From Archangium violaceum (GTDB taxonomy: Bacteria > Myxococcota > Myxococcia > Myxococcales > Myxococcaceae), in NCBI RefSeq assembly GCF_016887565.1, contig NZ_CP069396.1, positions 12,630,001-12,694,000 on the forward strand: a stretch of DNA of 64,000 nucleotides, written 5' to 3'. The notes below the pieces were generated by a model that saw only the letters and a list, made by a program, of their open reading frames with translations, had not been told where the DNA came from and did not search any database. Numbering within the stretch: the first letter of the stretch is position 1; each line of letters starts with the position of its first letter. Made by a program: the position numbers and the translations under genes. Below, in pieces: positions 41,426-49,781 of this stretch.

Positions 41426-41468
41426 CTACGAAGACCTTCGTTGACATCTACGAATCCCTTCGTATACC
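41426..41468 (+). promoter_or_regulatory. blaI promoter with two tandem BlaI-type operators
   Basis: TTGACA (41441-41446), 16-base spacer, TATACC (41463-41468) is a near-consensus sigma70 promoter. Two palindromic elements of the form CTACGAA-N3-CTTCGT begin at 41426 and 41448, exactly 22 bases apart. The first leads into the -35 box, and the second covers the spacer and reaches the -10 box. This is the classical arrangement for repression by BlaI dimers. It lies 32 bases upstream of the blaI start codon, behind GGGAGGG. Confidence 0.82.
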
Positions 41469-41499
41469 TTCTGGGAGAAGCTGACGGGAGGGAAGCGCG

Positions 41500-41895
41500 A
41501 TGAGCGAGACGAAGCTGCCGCGTCCAACGGACGCGGAGCTGGGCATCCTGCAAGTGCTGTGGGAGCGAGGCCCGAGTACGGTGCGTGAAGTGCACGAGGC
41601 CCTCAACAAGGGCGCGGAGGGCACCGGCTACACCACGGTGCTCAAGCTGATGCAGATCATGACGGAAAAGGGACTGGTGGAGCGCGACGAGTCCCAGCGG
41701 GCCCACGTCTACAGGACGAGGGTGACGCAACAGAAGACGCAACGGCAGCTGGTGACGGACCTGCTGGACAGGGCCTTCGGTGGCTCGCCGGCGCAGCTGG
41801 CGATGCAGGCGCTGTCGACGAAGAAGGCCTCGGCGGAAGAGCTGGCCGAGCTGCGCAAGCTGCTGGACACCCTCGAAGGGGAGGAGGAGTCATGA
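41500..41895 (+). CDS. BlaI/MecI-type transcriptional repressor
   Basis: The 131-residue winged-helix repressor reads PTDAELGILQVLWERGPSTVREVHEAL (recognition region), TGYTTVLKLMQIMTEKGLVERDESQRAHVYRTRV, and a C-terminal dimerisation helix AEELAELRKLLDTLEGEEE. In the classical system a membrane M56 protease senses a beta-lactam and triggers cleavage of this repressor. Its own promoter has two palindromes with the TACGAA...TTCGTA pattern. Its TGA overlaps the ATG of the M56 gene (ATGA), the usual blaI-blaR1 layout. No beta-lactamase or PBP gene lies nearby, so the regulated target here seems to be something else, probably the downstream genes of the same operon. Confidence 0.93.
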   Translation: MSETKLPRPTDAELGILQVLWERGPSTVREVHEALNKGAEGTGYTTVLKLMQIMTEKGLVERDESQRAHVYRTRVTQQKTQRQLVTDLLDRAFGGSPAQLAMQALSTKKASAEELAELRKLLDTLEGEEES

Positions 41896-43955
41896 GCGGA
41901 GCCGTGTCGCAGTCCCTGGGCTGGGCGTTGCTGCACCTGGTGTGGCAGGGCGCGCTGGTGGCGGCGGCGCTGGCGGTGGCGCTGCGCGTGCTCGACCGGC
42001 GCGCGGCCTCCCTGCGCTACCTGCTGGCGTGTGGCGCGCTGGCGCTGATGCTCGTGCTGCCCGCCCTCACCGGCTGGTACCACTACGCCTCGTACCAGGA
42101 GACGGAGTCGCTCCCGGCGGCTCCCGCTCCGGTGCCGGCCGCCACGGTGAGGGTGGACCCCGCCCCCATGGTGACACATGCGGTGGTGCCCACCCCGGAA
42201 GCCGCGCGAGCCACCGAGCCTTCCCCCGTGCTGGAGCGGGTGCTGGCGCCGCTGGGCGAGCACATGCACTGGCTGGTGCTGGCCTGGAGCCTGGGCGTGG
42301 CGGTGTCGTCGCTGCGGCTCCTGTCCGGATGGCTGAAGCTGCGCCGGCTGGTACGGGAGGCGGAGCCCGCGCCCGCCGAGTGGCAGGAGACGCTGGAGCG
42401 GCTGGCTCGGCGGCTGGACATGACGCGCCCGGTGCGGCTGCTGCGCTCGGCGGCGCTGGACGTGCCCGCGGCGGTGGGCTGGCTGCGGCCGGTGGTGCTG
42501 CTGCCCGTGTCGGCGCTCACCGGGCTGTCGGCGCGCCAGCTGGAGATGGTGCTGGCGCACGAGCTGGCCCACATCCGCCGCTACGACTACGCGGTGAACC
42601 TGGTGCAGACGCTGGTGGAGACGCTCTTCTTCTACCACCCGGCGGTGGCGTGGATGTCGCGCGTCATCCGCGTCGAGCGCGAGCACTGCTGTGACGACAT
42701 CGCCGTGGGCACCAGCGGCAACGCGGTCTCGTACGCCCGGGCCCTCACCGCGCTGGAGTCCCTGCGGGTGATGCCGCTCCAGGCAGCGAGCCCGGCGATG
42801 TCCGCCCTGGGCGGCTCGCTCACGGAGCGTGTCCGCCGGCTGGTGGTGGCGCCCGCGGCGCGCTGCTCCTCGCGGTGGGTGGCGGGCGCCTCGGTCCTCA
42901 CGCTGATGAGCGGCGTGGCGGTGGCGGCCCCCCTGGCGGCCCTCATCCTCCCCGAGCATCCCTCGGCGGTGTCCGAGGCCCCCGCGGCCCCCGTGCCCGC
43001 GAGCGCTCCGCTCCCGAGCCTCGGCGTGGTGCCTCCGCTTCCGGCCCTCTCGGCCCCGGGTGCCTCGGCGCTCGCGTCGATCGTGACGCCGATCGTGGGG
43101 GGCGTGGTCGAGGCCGTCCTCGCACAGGCCCCCGTGCCCCCCGCCCCCGTGCCCGTGCCGAAGCCCGCGCCCGCCGCCAAACCGGCTCCGGGCCTCCGGG
43201 GCGGAGACGTGGACGTCGATGTGGACGTGCCGGACGTGGACGAGGACACCACCCGCGTGGATGAAAGGCTCTCGGTGGACCAGCTCATCGGGCTCAAGGT
43301 GGCCGGAATCACGCCGGAGCGCGTGAAGGAGCTGGAGTCGCTCGGCTACGAGCCCACGGTGGGCAACCTGGTGCAGTTCGGCCACGCCCACGTGACGCCC
43401 GAGTACGTGAAGGAGATGACGGGCGCGCTGGGCCGCAAGCCCTCCGCCGAGGAGCTGGTGGAGATGAAGCACCTCGGGGTGTCGCCGGAGCGCGTGAAGG
43501 CACTCGAGGCGGCCGGGTACGGCAAGCTCTCGGGAGACGAGCTGACGCAGGCGGCGGCACTCGGAGTGGACGCGGGCTTCATCAACGAGCTGAAGGCCGC
43601 TGGCTACGACAAGCTGCCCTTCGATGACCTCGTCCAGCTGCGCGCCCTGGGAGTGAAGGGCCCGTACGTGCAGGCGCTGAAGGACGAGGGCTACGACAAG
43701 CTCCCGGTGGAGGACCTGGTGCAGTTCAAGGCGCTCGGCGTCAGCCCGGAGTACCTCCGCTCGCTGCGCGAGTCGGGGCTGGACAAGCTGCCCGCGGATG
43801 ACGTGGTGCAGCTGCGCGCCCTGGGCGTGAGCGCGGACTTCATCCGCAAGCTGCGCGACGAGGGGCTGGAGAAGCTCTCCGTCGACGAGCTGGTCCGCCT
43901 GCGCGCCAGCGGTGTGGACGCGGACTTCATCCGCGAGCTGCGCAAGAAGAAGTAA
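41892..43955 (+). CDS. M56 family membrane metalloprotease (BlaR1-like antirepressor) with C-terminal 29-residue repeats
   Basis: The 687-residue protein has several hydrophobic segments in the first 330 residues, with the M56 zinc motif HELAHIRRYDYAVNLVQ near residue 222 (HExxH) and FFYHPAVAWMSR, RVEREHCCDDIA after it. So the proteolytic module is intact. Residues 340-455 are a Pro/Ala-rich linker with an Asp run (DVDVDVDVPDVDEDTT). Residues about 461-687 are eight repeats of about 29 residues (seven full, one partial), consensus VDDLVQLRALGV-SPEYVKALREAGYDKL. Classical BlaR1 has a penicillin-binding domain there instead, so this sensor must recognise something else. The gene overlaps blaI by 4 bases. 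The next gene encodes a secreted protein with the same repeat. Confidence 0.9.
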   Translation: MSGAVSQSLGWALLHLVWQGALVAAALAVALRVLDRRAASLRYLLACGALALMLVLPALTGWYHYASYQETESLPAAPAPVPAATVRVDPAPMVTHAVVPTPEAARATEPSPVLERVLAPLGEHMHWLVLAWSLGVAVSSLRLLSGWLKLRRLVREAEPAPAEWQETLERLARRLDMTRPVRLLRSAALDVPAAVGWLRPVVLLPVSALTGLSARQLEMVLAHELAHIRRYDYAVNLVQTLVETLFFYHPAVAWMSRVIRVEREHCCDDIAVGTSGNAVSYARALTALESLRVMPLQAASPAMSALGGSLTERVRRLVVAPAARCSSRWVAGASVLTLMSGVAVAAPLAALILPEHPSAVSEAPAAPVPASAPLPSLGVVPPLPALSAPGASALASIVTPIVGGVVEAVLAQAPVPPAPVPVPKPAPAAKPAPGLRGGDVDVDVDVPDVDEDTTRVDERLSVDQLIGLKVAGITPERVKELESLGYEPTVGNLVQFGHAHVTPEYVKEMTGALGRKPSAEELVEMKHLGVSPERVKALEAAGYGKLSGDELTQAAALGVDAGFINELKAAGYDKLPFDDLVQLRALGVKGPYVQALKDEGYDKLPVEDLVQFKALGVSPEYLRSLRESGLDKLPADDVVQLRALGVSADFIRKLRDEGLEKLSVDELVRLRASGVDADFIRELRKKK

Positions 43956-44060
43956 CCCGCAGTCCCCCTCCCCTCACCTCCCACGGGCCCACGGCCGCGC
44001 TCCCCGCGCGTGCCGCTGGGCCCCCTCTTGCCCGAAGTGTCCCCAGAAGGAGCCCGAACC

Positions 44061-44852
44061 ATGCGAACCACCCGAACGCCGTACCTCCTCGCCGCCACCG
44101 TCCTGCTGTGGAGCGTCTCCGTGCTGGCCGCGCCGCTCTCCAGCACGTGGACGGGCAAGGTGCTCGATGCCGACCGCCTGAACCTCAACCTCCGCTTCGA
44201 GGAACGCGGACAGATGGGCTTCACCGTTCCGCGCTCCGCCCTCCAGGGGCTGAGCACGGCGGATGGCGACACGAAGTTCCAGCTCGTGCGCGAGGCGGGC
44301 ACCGTGAGCTTCGAGGGCCGCTTCTCCAACGACGAGGGCGCGGGCCACTACCGCTTCGAGCCGAACGCCACCTACCCCCAGGAGATGGCGAAGCTCGGCT
44401 ACACGAACCTCTCCCCGAACGAGCAGTTCCAGCTCGCCATCTTCGACGTGGGGCCCGCGCGGGTGAAGGCGCTGGCGGAGCTCGGCTACGCGAAGATGTC
44501 GCACGAGCAGCTCCTCCAGGTGGCCATCTTCCAGGTGACGCCCGAGCACATCCGCGCGATGAAGGCGGCCGGCTACGACAAGCTCTCCCTGGACGAGCTC
44601 GTCCAGTCGCGCATCCACGGCGTGACGCCCGAGCACATCCGCGAGCTCGCCGCGCTGGGCTTCCAGAAGCTGGATTTCGACGACCTGGTGGCGACGCGCA
44701 TCCACCGCGTCACGCCCCAGTACATCCGGGAAATGCGGGAAGCGGGGTACCCGGATGTCACGCTCGAGCAGCTCGTGCAGATGCGTATCCATGCAATCGA
44801 CGCGGACTACGTCCGTTCCCTCTCGCGGAATAAGAACGGACGCCAGAAGTAG
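44061..44852 (+). CDS. Secreted protein with the same 29-residue repeats as the M56 sensor
   Basis: The 263-residue protein starts MRTTRTPYLLAATVLLWSVSVLA, a signal peptide behind AGAAGGAG. Residues 25-115 form a small domain (GKVLDADRLNLNLRFEERGQMGFTVPRSALQ, FEGRFSNDEGAGHYRFEPN), unlike anything I can name. From about residue 116 to the end come about five 29-residue repeats: NEQFQLAIFDVGPARVKALAELGY, HEQLLQVAIFQVTPEHIRAMKAAGY, LDELVQSRIHGVTPEHIRELAALGF and so on. They match the C-terminal repeats of the M56 protease encoded 105 bases upstream. Such protein may bind the sensor or the same ligand outside the membrane. This is inference. Confidence 0.72.
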   Translation: MRTTRTPYLLAATVLLWSVSVLAAPLSSTWTGKVLDADRLNLNLRFEERGQMGFTVPRSALQGLSTADGDTKFQLVREAGTVSFEGRFSNDEGAGHYRFEPNATYPQEMAKLGYTNLSPNEQFQLAIFDVGPARVKALAELGYAKMSHEQLLQVAIFQVTPEHIRAMKAAGYDKLSLDELVQSRIHGVTPEHIRELAALGFQKLDFDDLVATRIHRVTPQYIREMREAGYPDVTLEQLVQMRIHAIDADYVRSLSRNKNGRQK

Positions 44853-44880
44853 AGATGCCCGCGAGGGGGAGACCTTTCAC

Positions 44881-47448
44881 ATGCTGCGCGAGTGGGCATT
44901 GACCGCGGGAGTGTTGTGGGCGGGGGTGGGAGCGGCGGCCGTCGAGGGACCGGGCCGAGACCAGTTCCTCCGGGCGGCGCGGGCGAGCGGCCCGGTGGCG
45001 GTGGACGGCAGGGTGGATGAGGAGACGTGGGCGAAGGCTCCGGTGTTCGACGCCTTCGTGCAGCGCTTCCCGGAGGCGGGCAAGGCCCCCAGCGAGCGCA
45101 CCGAGCTGCGCGTCCTCTACGATGACCGGAACGTCTACTTCGCCATCACCTGCCACGACTCGCAGCCGGCGCTCATCAACCGCAACCTGGGGCGGCGTGA
45201 CAGCGACCTGTACTCGGACCGGGTGCGGGTGCTGCTGGACACGACGCACGACCACCGCACCGCCTACGTCTTCACGGTGAACGCGGGCGGCGTGCAGACG
45301 GACGGGCTGCACTACGACGACCAGAACTACACCTCGGACTGGGACGGGGTGTGGGACGCGGCGGCGGGGAGCTTCGAGGGGGGCTGGGTGGCCGAGCTGG
45401 CCATTCCCCTGTCGCTGCTGCGCTTCCCCGAGGCGCCGCTGCAGACGTGGGGCTTCTCGGTGCGCCGGGACATCGCCCGCCGCAACGAGGAGCTGGAGAC
45501 GGTGCTCAACCCGCGCACCAGCGGCGCCATCGTCTCGCGCCTGGGGCACCTGACGGGGATGGAGCAGCTCAGGCCGCAGCGGGCGGTGGAGCTGGTGCCA
45601 TACCTGGCGGCGCGCACGGTGGCCCGGCCGCAGTTCTCGGACGCGGCGAGGCCCTGGCCCCGGCTGGTGGACCCGTCGCTGGACGTGGGATTGGACCTGA
45701 GGGCGGCCCTCACGAGCAACCTGGCGCTGACGGCCACGCTCAACCCGGACTTCGGCCAGGTGGAGGCGGACCAGCTCATCCTCAACCTGTCCAGCTTCGA
45801 GGCCTTCTTCCCGGAGAAGCGCACCTTCTTCACGCAGGGGATGGAGCTCTTCAACCAGGTGGGCGGAGAGGGGATGCCGCAGACGCTCTTCTATTCGAGG
45901 CGCATCGGCCTGCACACGCCCATCCTCGGGGCGGCGAAGCTGACGGGCACGGTGGCCCCGGGCGTGGAGGTGGGCGTGCTGGACGCGGTCGTCACCGGGC
46001 CGTGGCTGCGGGACGTGGACGAGGAGCGGCCGGACCGGAGCATGGGCCTGCACCTGACGCGTCCGCTGCACCTGGGCCCCAACAACGCGCTGCCCACCGA
46101 CCCGATGGTGCCCATGAACTACCTGGCGGCGGTGGTGCGCGGGAAGGTGGGCACGAGCTCGCGCGTGGGCGGCATGGTGACGATGGCCACGCCCCTCACC
46201 GGCGGCTGCACGGCCGAGGACGCGGCGCTCGACGAGGAGCTGCAACCGATGCCGTGCCTGGCACGCGGCGGCAACGCGGCGGCGGTGGACTTCGACCTGC
46301 GGACGGCGGACGGGCAGTACGGGCTGATGGGACAGCTGGAGGCCTCGCAGGGGGTGGGCGGCCCGCCCGAGCGCACGCTGCGCGATGGCACCGTGCTGCG
46401 CCGGGGGGACACGGGTTTTGGAGGCTACGTGCGCGCGGGGAAGTACGGCGGCGAGGGCTTCCGCTGGGACGTAGGCGATGACTTCACCACGCCCCGGCTG
46501 GAGCTCAACCCGAGCGGCTTCCTGCGCACCCAGAACCAGCACGCCCCGCGCGCCGCGCTGCACTACGAGCGCCCCAATGGCATGGGGCCGCTGAAGTCCT
46601 TCTCCGCCAACCTCTCCGGGGGCACGCAGTGGACGACGGACGGCCGGGGCCTCAACCGTGGAAGCTGGGTGAACTTCAACACGGGCGCGCAGCTGCCGAG
46701 CTTCGACTACTTCGGGCTGGAGGCGGGCGTGAACTTCGGCAGCTGGGACGTGCGCGAGCTGAAGAGCTCGGGCGTGCCGCTGGAGGGGGCGAGCGATGCC
46801 TTCCTGGTCCTCATCGCGGAGAGCAACGAGAACCGGAAGGTGTCCGGGGGAGGCTTCGTGGCGGCGGCCTACCACCTCCAGGCGGGCCCGGTGGCGCCCG
46901 CGTGGGGCTGGCAGGCGGACCTGTACGGGACGGTGCGGCCGCACCCGGCGCTGGAGACGCGCCTGGAGCTCCTCCTGGACCGCACCCCCACGGCACCGCG
47001 CTTCATCGAGGACCTGGGAGACAACCACTTCATCCTGAGCCCGCTGCTCTCGGACACGCTGTCGCTGACGCTGCGCCAGCAGTGGGTGGTGACCCCGAGG
47101 CTGACGCTTCAGGCATACGCGCAGCTCTTCACCACGTATGGCGCGTATGGCACCTACTACGAGGGCGTCTCTGACGCGTCGCACACGCCCATCCGCTTCT
47201 CCAGCCTGAGGCCGGTGGAGCGGGAGAACACGGACGACTTCCACGACGTGGGGCTCAACCTGAACGTGGTGCTGCGCTGGGAGTACCGGCTGGGCTCGAC
47301 GCTGTACGTGGTGTACACGCGCGGCCAGCAGCGCCTCCCGGTGGCGGACGGGGCGCGCCCGCCCCACACGCTGATGCCACACGGGCTGCTGGCGGGAGCG
47401 GCCAACGACGCGCTGCTGGTGAAGTGGGCCTGGTACTGGGGCGCATGA
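44881..47448 (+). CDS. DUF5916-type outer-membrane protein with CBM9-like N-terminus
   Basis: The 855-residue protein starts MLREWALTAGVLWAGVGAAAVEG (signal), behind GGGGGAG. Residues 30-200 look like a carbohydrate-binding (CBM9-like) domain: VDGRVDEETWAKAPVFDAFVQRFPEAG, ELRVLYDDRNVYFAITCHDSQP. The rest is beta-rich with aromatic strands and a DUF5916-like centre (NPDFGQVEADQLILNLSSFEAFFPEKRTFFTQGMELF); it ends in WAWYWGA, barrel-like. Its substrate is unknown and a sugar or glycoconjugate ligand is possible. It is 28 bases downstream of the repeat protein gene and probably the last gene of the blaI operon, so it may be the real regulated effector. Confidence 0.8.
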   Translation: MLREWALTAGVLWAGVGAAAVEGPGRDQFLRAARASGPVAVDGRVDEETWAKAPVFDAFVQRFPEAGKAPSERTELRVLYDDRNVYFAITCHDSQPALINRNLGRRDSDLYSDRVRVLLDTTHDHRTAYVFTVNAGGVQTDGLHYDDQNYTSDWDGVWDAAAGSFEGGWVAELAIPLSLLRFPEAPLQTWGFSVRRDIARRNEELETVLNPRTSGAIVSRLGHLTGMEQLRPQRAVELVPYLAARTVARPQFSDAARPWPRLVDPSLDVGLDLRAALTSNLALTATLNPDFGQVEADQLILNLSSFEAFFPEKRTFFTQGMELFNQVGGEGMPQTLFYSRRIGLHTPILGAAKLTGTVAPGVEVGVLDAVVTGPWLRDVDEERPDRSMGLHLTRPLHLGPNNALPTDPMVPMNYLAAVVRGKVGTSSRVGGMVTMATPLTGGCTAEDAALDEELQPMPCLARGGNAAAVDFDLRTADGQYGLMGQLEASQGVGGPPERTLRDGTVLRRGDTGFGGYVRAGKYGGEGFRWDVGDDFTTPRLELNPSGFLRTQNQHAPRAALHYERPNGMGPLKSFSANLSGGTQWTTDGRGLNRGSWVNFNTGAQLPSFDYFGLEAGVNFGSWDVRELKSSGVPLEGASDAFLVLIAESNENRKVSGGGFVAAAYHLQAGPVAPAWGWQADLYGTVRPHPALETRLELLLDRTPTAPRFIEDLGDNHFILSPLLSDTLSLTLRQQWVVTPRLTLQAYAQLFTTYGAYGTYYEGVSDASHTPIRFSSLRPVERENTDDFHDVGLNLNVVLRWEYRLGSTLYVVYTRGQQRLPVADGARPPHTLMPHGLLAGAANDALLVKWAWYWGA

Positions 47449-47451
47449 GGC

Positions 47452-47480
47452 GCGCCGGGCCTCTGTCTCAGGCCAGGCGC
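47452..47480. terminator. Hairpin between convergent DUF5916 and ohr genes
   Basis: GCGCC-g-GGCCT-ctgtctc-AGGCC-a-GGCGC: a 10-bp stem with one mismatch. It begins 4 bases after the DUF5916 stop codon and overlaps the last codons of ohr. Confidence 0.65.
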
Positions 47481-47902
47481 AGGTCCACGACGATGTTGCC
47501 GCGCGTGGCGTTGGAATAGGGGCACACCTCGTGGGCGGCGCGCAGCAGCGCCTCCGCCTGCTCGCGCGGCAGCTCGGGGATGGACGCGATGAGTTCCACG
47601 GCCAGCCCGAAGCCCTTGCCCACGGGCCCGATGCCGACGTTGGCCGTGATGGAGACCGGCCCCGTGGCGATCTTCTGGGTGCGGGCCACCAGCGCCAGCG
47701 CGCTTCCGAAGCACGCGGCGTAACCGCCCGCGAAGAGCTGCTCCGGGTTGGTGCCGGGGGCGCCATTGCCGCCGAGCGCGCGCGGGGGCACGAGGGCGAC
47801 ATCGAGGTTGCCGTCATCACTCTTCACGCGGCCCTCACGACCCGCGGTGGCGGTGGCGGTGGCGGTGTAGAGGCGCTTCTCGAGAACGGTGGGAGTGCTC
47901 AT
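47468..47902 (-). CDS. ohr: Organic hydroperoxide resistance protein (Ohr/OsmC family)
   Basis: The 144-residue protein is an Ohr peroxidase that reduces organic hydroperoxides using two cysteines. The peroxidatic Cys64 is in YAACFGSAL and the resolving Cys127 in EVCPYSNATRG; the N-terminal YTATATATAGREGRVKSDDGNLDV and NPEQLFAGGYAACF are standard. All catalytic residues are present. It sits in the cytoplasm. Its promoter region contains CAATT-A-AATTG and ATTGTGCGCAATACAA, the latter shared with the intergenic region before the ohrR gene. So it is probably repressed by OhrR (encoded at 49165) until peroxide oxidises that repressor. The gene is convergent with the DUF5916 gene. Confidence 0.93.
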   Translation of the reverse strand: MSTPTVLEKRLYTATATATAGREGRVKSDDGNLDVALVPPRALGGNGAPGTNPEQLFAGGYAACFGSALALVARTQKIATGPVSITANVGIGPVGKGFGLAVELIASIPELPREQAEALLRAAHEVCPYSNATRGNIVVDLRLA

Positions 47903-47945
47903 CTGGATTCTCCTTGAGTGTGTCGGCGTCAGTGGCCGCGGGAGT

Positions 47946-47979
47946 TATGTAGCCCCCAATTAAATTGTGCGCAATACAA
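47946..47979 (-). promoter_or_regulatory. ohr promoter with candidate OhrR operator
   Basis: On the minus strand TTGCGC (47974-47969) and TACATA (47951-47946) are 17 bases apart. Between them CAATT-A-AATTG (47957-47967) is a perfect palindrome. ATTGTGCGCAATACAA (47964-47979) matches 13 of 16 bases of 49110-49125. Confidence 0.62.
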
Positions 47980-48044
47980 TCCGCGTGACGCGGTCGATGG
48001 AGCGAAGGGCCACCCGCTGGCCGCGGCTCCACCGACGAGGTGCT

Positions 48045-49055
48045 TCAGCTCGCGCGGGCGAGCGCGTCCCGGGCCTGCGCCGTGATTTCGAACGAACGCA
48101 GGCGGGCGGCATGGTCGAACATCTGGGACGTCACCATGAGCTCATCGGCACCGGTGCGGGCGATGAAGTCCGCCAGCCCCCGCCGGACGGTCTCGGGCGA
48201 GCCGACGACCGAGCAGGACAGCGCCTGCTCGAGGTTCGCGCGCTCCATGGGGGTCAGCTGGTTCTCGAAGCCCGGGACGGGGGGCCGCAGGGGACCCGGC
48301 TGGCCGCGGCGCAGGTTGACGAAGGCCTGCAGCAGGGAGGTCATCAGCCGGTGGGCTTCCTCGTCGGTGTCGGCCGCGAAGACGTTGAGGCCCAGCATGA
48401 CGTGGGGCCGCGCGAGGTGCTCCGAGGGACGGAACCGGGCGCGGTAGATTTCGATGGCCTCCATCATCTGGCCCGGGGCGAAGTGCGAGGCGAAGGCGTA
48501 GGGAAGGCCCAGGGCGGCGGCGAGCTGCGCGCCGAAGAGGCTGGAGCCGAGGATCCAGACCGGCACCTTCAGGCCGGCACCGGGGACGGCCCGTACCCGC
48601 TGGCCAGGCTCGGCGGGGCGGAAGTAGCCCATGAGCTCGACGACATCCTGGGGGAAGGAGTCGACGTCACCGGTCAGACTGCGCCTGAGCGCATACGCGG
48701 TGACCTGGTCGGTGCCCGGAGCGCGCCCCAGCCCCAGCTCGATGCGCCCCGGATAGAGCGCCGCCAACGTGCCGAACTGCTCGGCGATCACCAGCGGCGC
48801 GTGATTGGGCAGCATGATGCCGCCCGCGCCGACGTGAATCGTCGACGTGCCACCGGCCACGTAGCCAATCACGACCGAGGTCGCGGCACTGGCCACACCG
48901 GGCATGTTGTGGTGCTCGGCGAGCCAGAAGCGCTGATAGCCCCACCGCTCGACATGGCGGGCGAGGTCGAGCGTGTTGCGCAGGGCCTGGGAGGCGTCGC
49001 CCCCTTCGACGATGGGCGAGAGGTCGAGAACGGAAAAGGGAATCTTCACCGGCAT
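48045..49055 (-). CDS. LLM-class flavin-dependent oxidoreductase (bacterial luciferase-like)
   Basis: The 336-residue protein belongs to the luciferase-like monooxygenase superfamily, the MsnO8/LLM class: [68 protein letters not shown], with the flavin-phosphate region [37 protein letters not shown]. It should use FMNH2 or F420, with FMN more likely in this group. Substrate is unknown. The start at 49055 gives the family N-end. It is divergent from ohrR, with an OhrR-like operator in the intergenic gap, suggesting it is part of the peroxide-stress response. Confidence 0.88.
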   Translation of the reverse strand: MPVKIPFSVLDLSPIVEGGDASQALRNTLDLARHVERWGYQRFWLAEHHNMPGVASAATSVVIGYVAGGTSTIHVGAGGIMLPNHAPLVIAEQFGTLAALYPGRIELGLGRAPGTDQVTAYALRRSLTGDVDSFPQDVVELMGYFRPAEPGQRVRAVPGAGLKVPVWILGSSLFGAQLAAALGLPYAFASHFAPGQMMEAIEIYRARFRPSEHLARPHVMLGLNVFAADTDEEAHRLMTSLLQAFVNLRRGQPGPLRPPVPGFENQLTPMERANLEQALSCSVVGSPETVRRGLADFIARTGADELMVTSQMFDHAARLRSFEITAQARDALARAS

Positions 49056-49109
49056 GGGGAGCTCTCTCGTGAGCAGACCAGGGGAGCGGAAAGAAGGACG
49101 TGGGATTCC

Positions 49110-49146
49110 ATTGCGCGCCATATAACGGTGCACTAGGTGAAGTGCA
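49110..49146. promoter_or_regulatory. Candidate OhrR operator region between the LLM and ohrR genes
   Basis: ATTGCGCGCCATATAA (49110-49125) matches the ohr-promoter element in 13 of 16 bases. TGCACT-aggtga-AGTGCA (49129-49146) is a perfect 6-base inverted repeat 18 bases before the ohrR start codon. Confidence 0.58.
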
Positions 49147-49164
49147 TCAGGGCCGAGGGACGGC

Positions 49165-49686
49165 ATGGCGGAAAAGAAGAAGAGCGGGACTGTGGCAGTG
49201 GCGCGTGAGGCGGGCACGGCGCGCGGAGGAGAGATGGAGGAACTGCTCCGGCTCGAGAATCAGCTCTGCTTCGCGCTCTACTCGGCCAGCAATCTGCTCA
49301 CGCGTCTCTACCGGCCGTTGCTCGAGCCGCTGGGCATCACCTATCCGCAGTACCTGGCGCTGCTGGCGCTCTGGGAGCACGCGCCGCGCACGGTGGGGGA
49401 GTTGGGACAGGCACTGGGGCTCGACTCCGGCACGCTCACACCCCTGCTCAAGCGGATGGAGGCCAACGGGCTCGTGGTCCGCAAACGGGCCGCGGAGGAT
49501 GAACGGCGGGTGCAGGTCGAGCTCACCCCCGCCGGTCAGCAACTGCGCGCGCGTGCGGTGTCCATTCCCGTGGAGATGTTCTGCAAGCTCCAGCTCTCAC
49601 CGGACGAGGCCGCGGAGCTGAGGGACTCGCTCAAGCGGCTCACGCGAGGCATGCGCGAGATGGACGCGGAGGGCGAGCCCTCCTGA
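49165..49686 (+). CDS. ohrR: OhrR-type MarR-family peroxide sensor repressor
   Basis: The 173-residue protein has the OhrR signature [43 protein letters not shown], with the sensing Cys35, and a MarR wing [40 protein letters not shown] second Cys140 in PVEMFCKL lies 105 residues after Cys35, the same distance as Cys22-Cys127 of the two-Cys OhrR of Xanthomonas. So it probably belongs to the 2-Cys group, which forms an intersubunit disulfide on oxidation. The N-terminal extension (about 25 residues) is basic. It is divergent from the LLM gene and near ohr, with a shared promoter motif. Confidence 0.92.
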   Translation: MAEKKKSGTVAVAREAGTARGGEMEELLRLENQLCFALYSASNLLTRLYRPLLEPLGITYPQYLALLALWEHAPRTVGELGQALGLDSGTLTPLLKRMEANGLVVRKRAAEDERRVQVELTPAGQQLRARAVSIPVEMFCKLQLSPDEAAELRDSLKRLTRGMREMDAEGEPS

Positions 49687-49709
49687 GCGGACGAATCGTG
49701 TTGCGCATG

Positions 49710-49735
49710 CTCCCTCTCCCTCTGGGAGAGGGGAC
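49710..49735. repeat. Dispersed palindromic intergenic repeat, copy 9 (short form)
   Basis: CTCCCTCTCCCTCTGGGAGA followed by GGGGAC. The core stem is present without the GGGGTGAGGGTACC arm. It lies between convergent ohrR and the dienelactone hydrolase gene. Confidence 0.75.
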
Positions 49736-49781
49736 ATCCACGGGCCCCAGGACCGCACCCAAGGACTTCACGGACACTCCA

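Noticed and set aside
41500-43955. Beta-lactam resistance locus
   Set aside because: BlaI and an M56 protease are present, but the protease has 29-residue repeats instead of a penicillin-binding sensor, and no beta-lactamase or PBP gene lies in the window.
43275-44852. TPR, Sel1 or ankyrin repeats in the M56 and secreted proteins
   Set aside because: The unit is 29 residues with a different consensus (V-D-LV-LR-GV--EY----GYD-L); it lacks the Sel1 and TPR signature residues and the ankyrin TPLH motif.
44755-47820. 1020-codon minus-strand frame opposite the DUF5916 gene
   Set aside because: Its translation is Arg/His/Pro-rich with no domain, a shadow of the GC-biased third positions of the real plus-strand gene.
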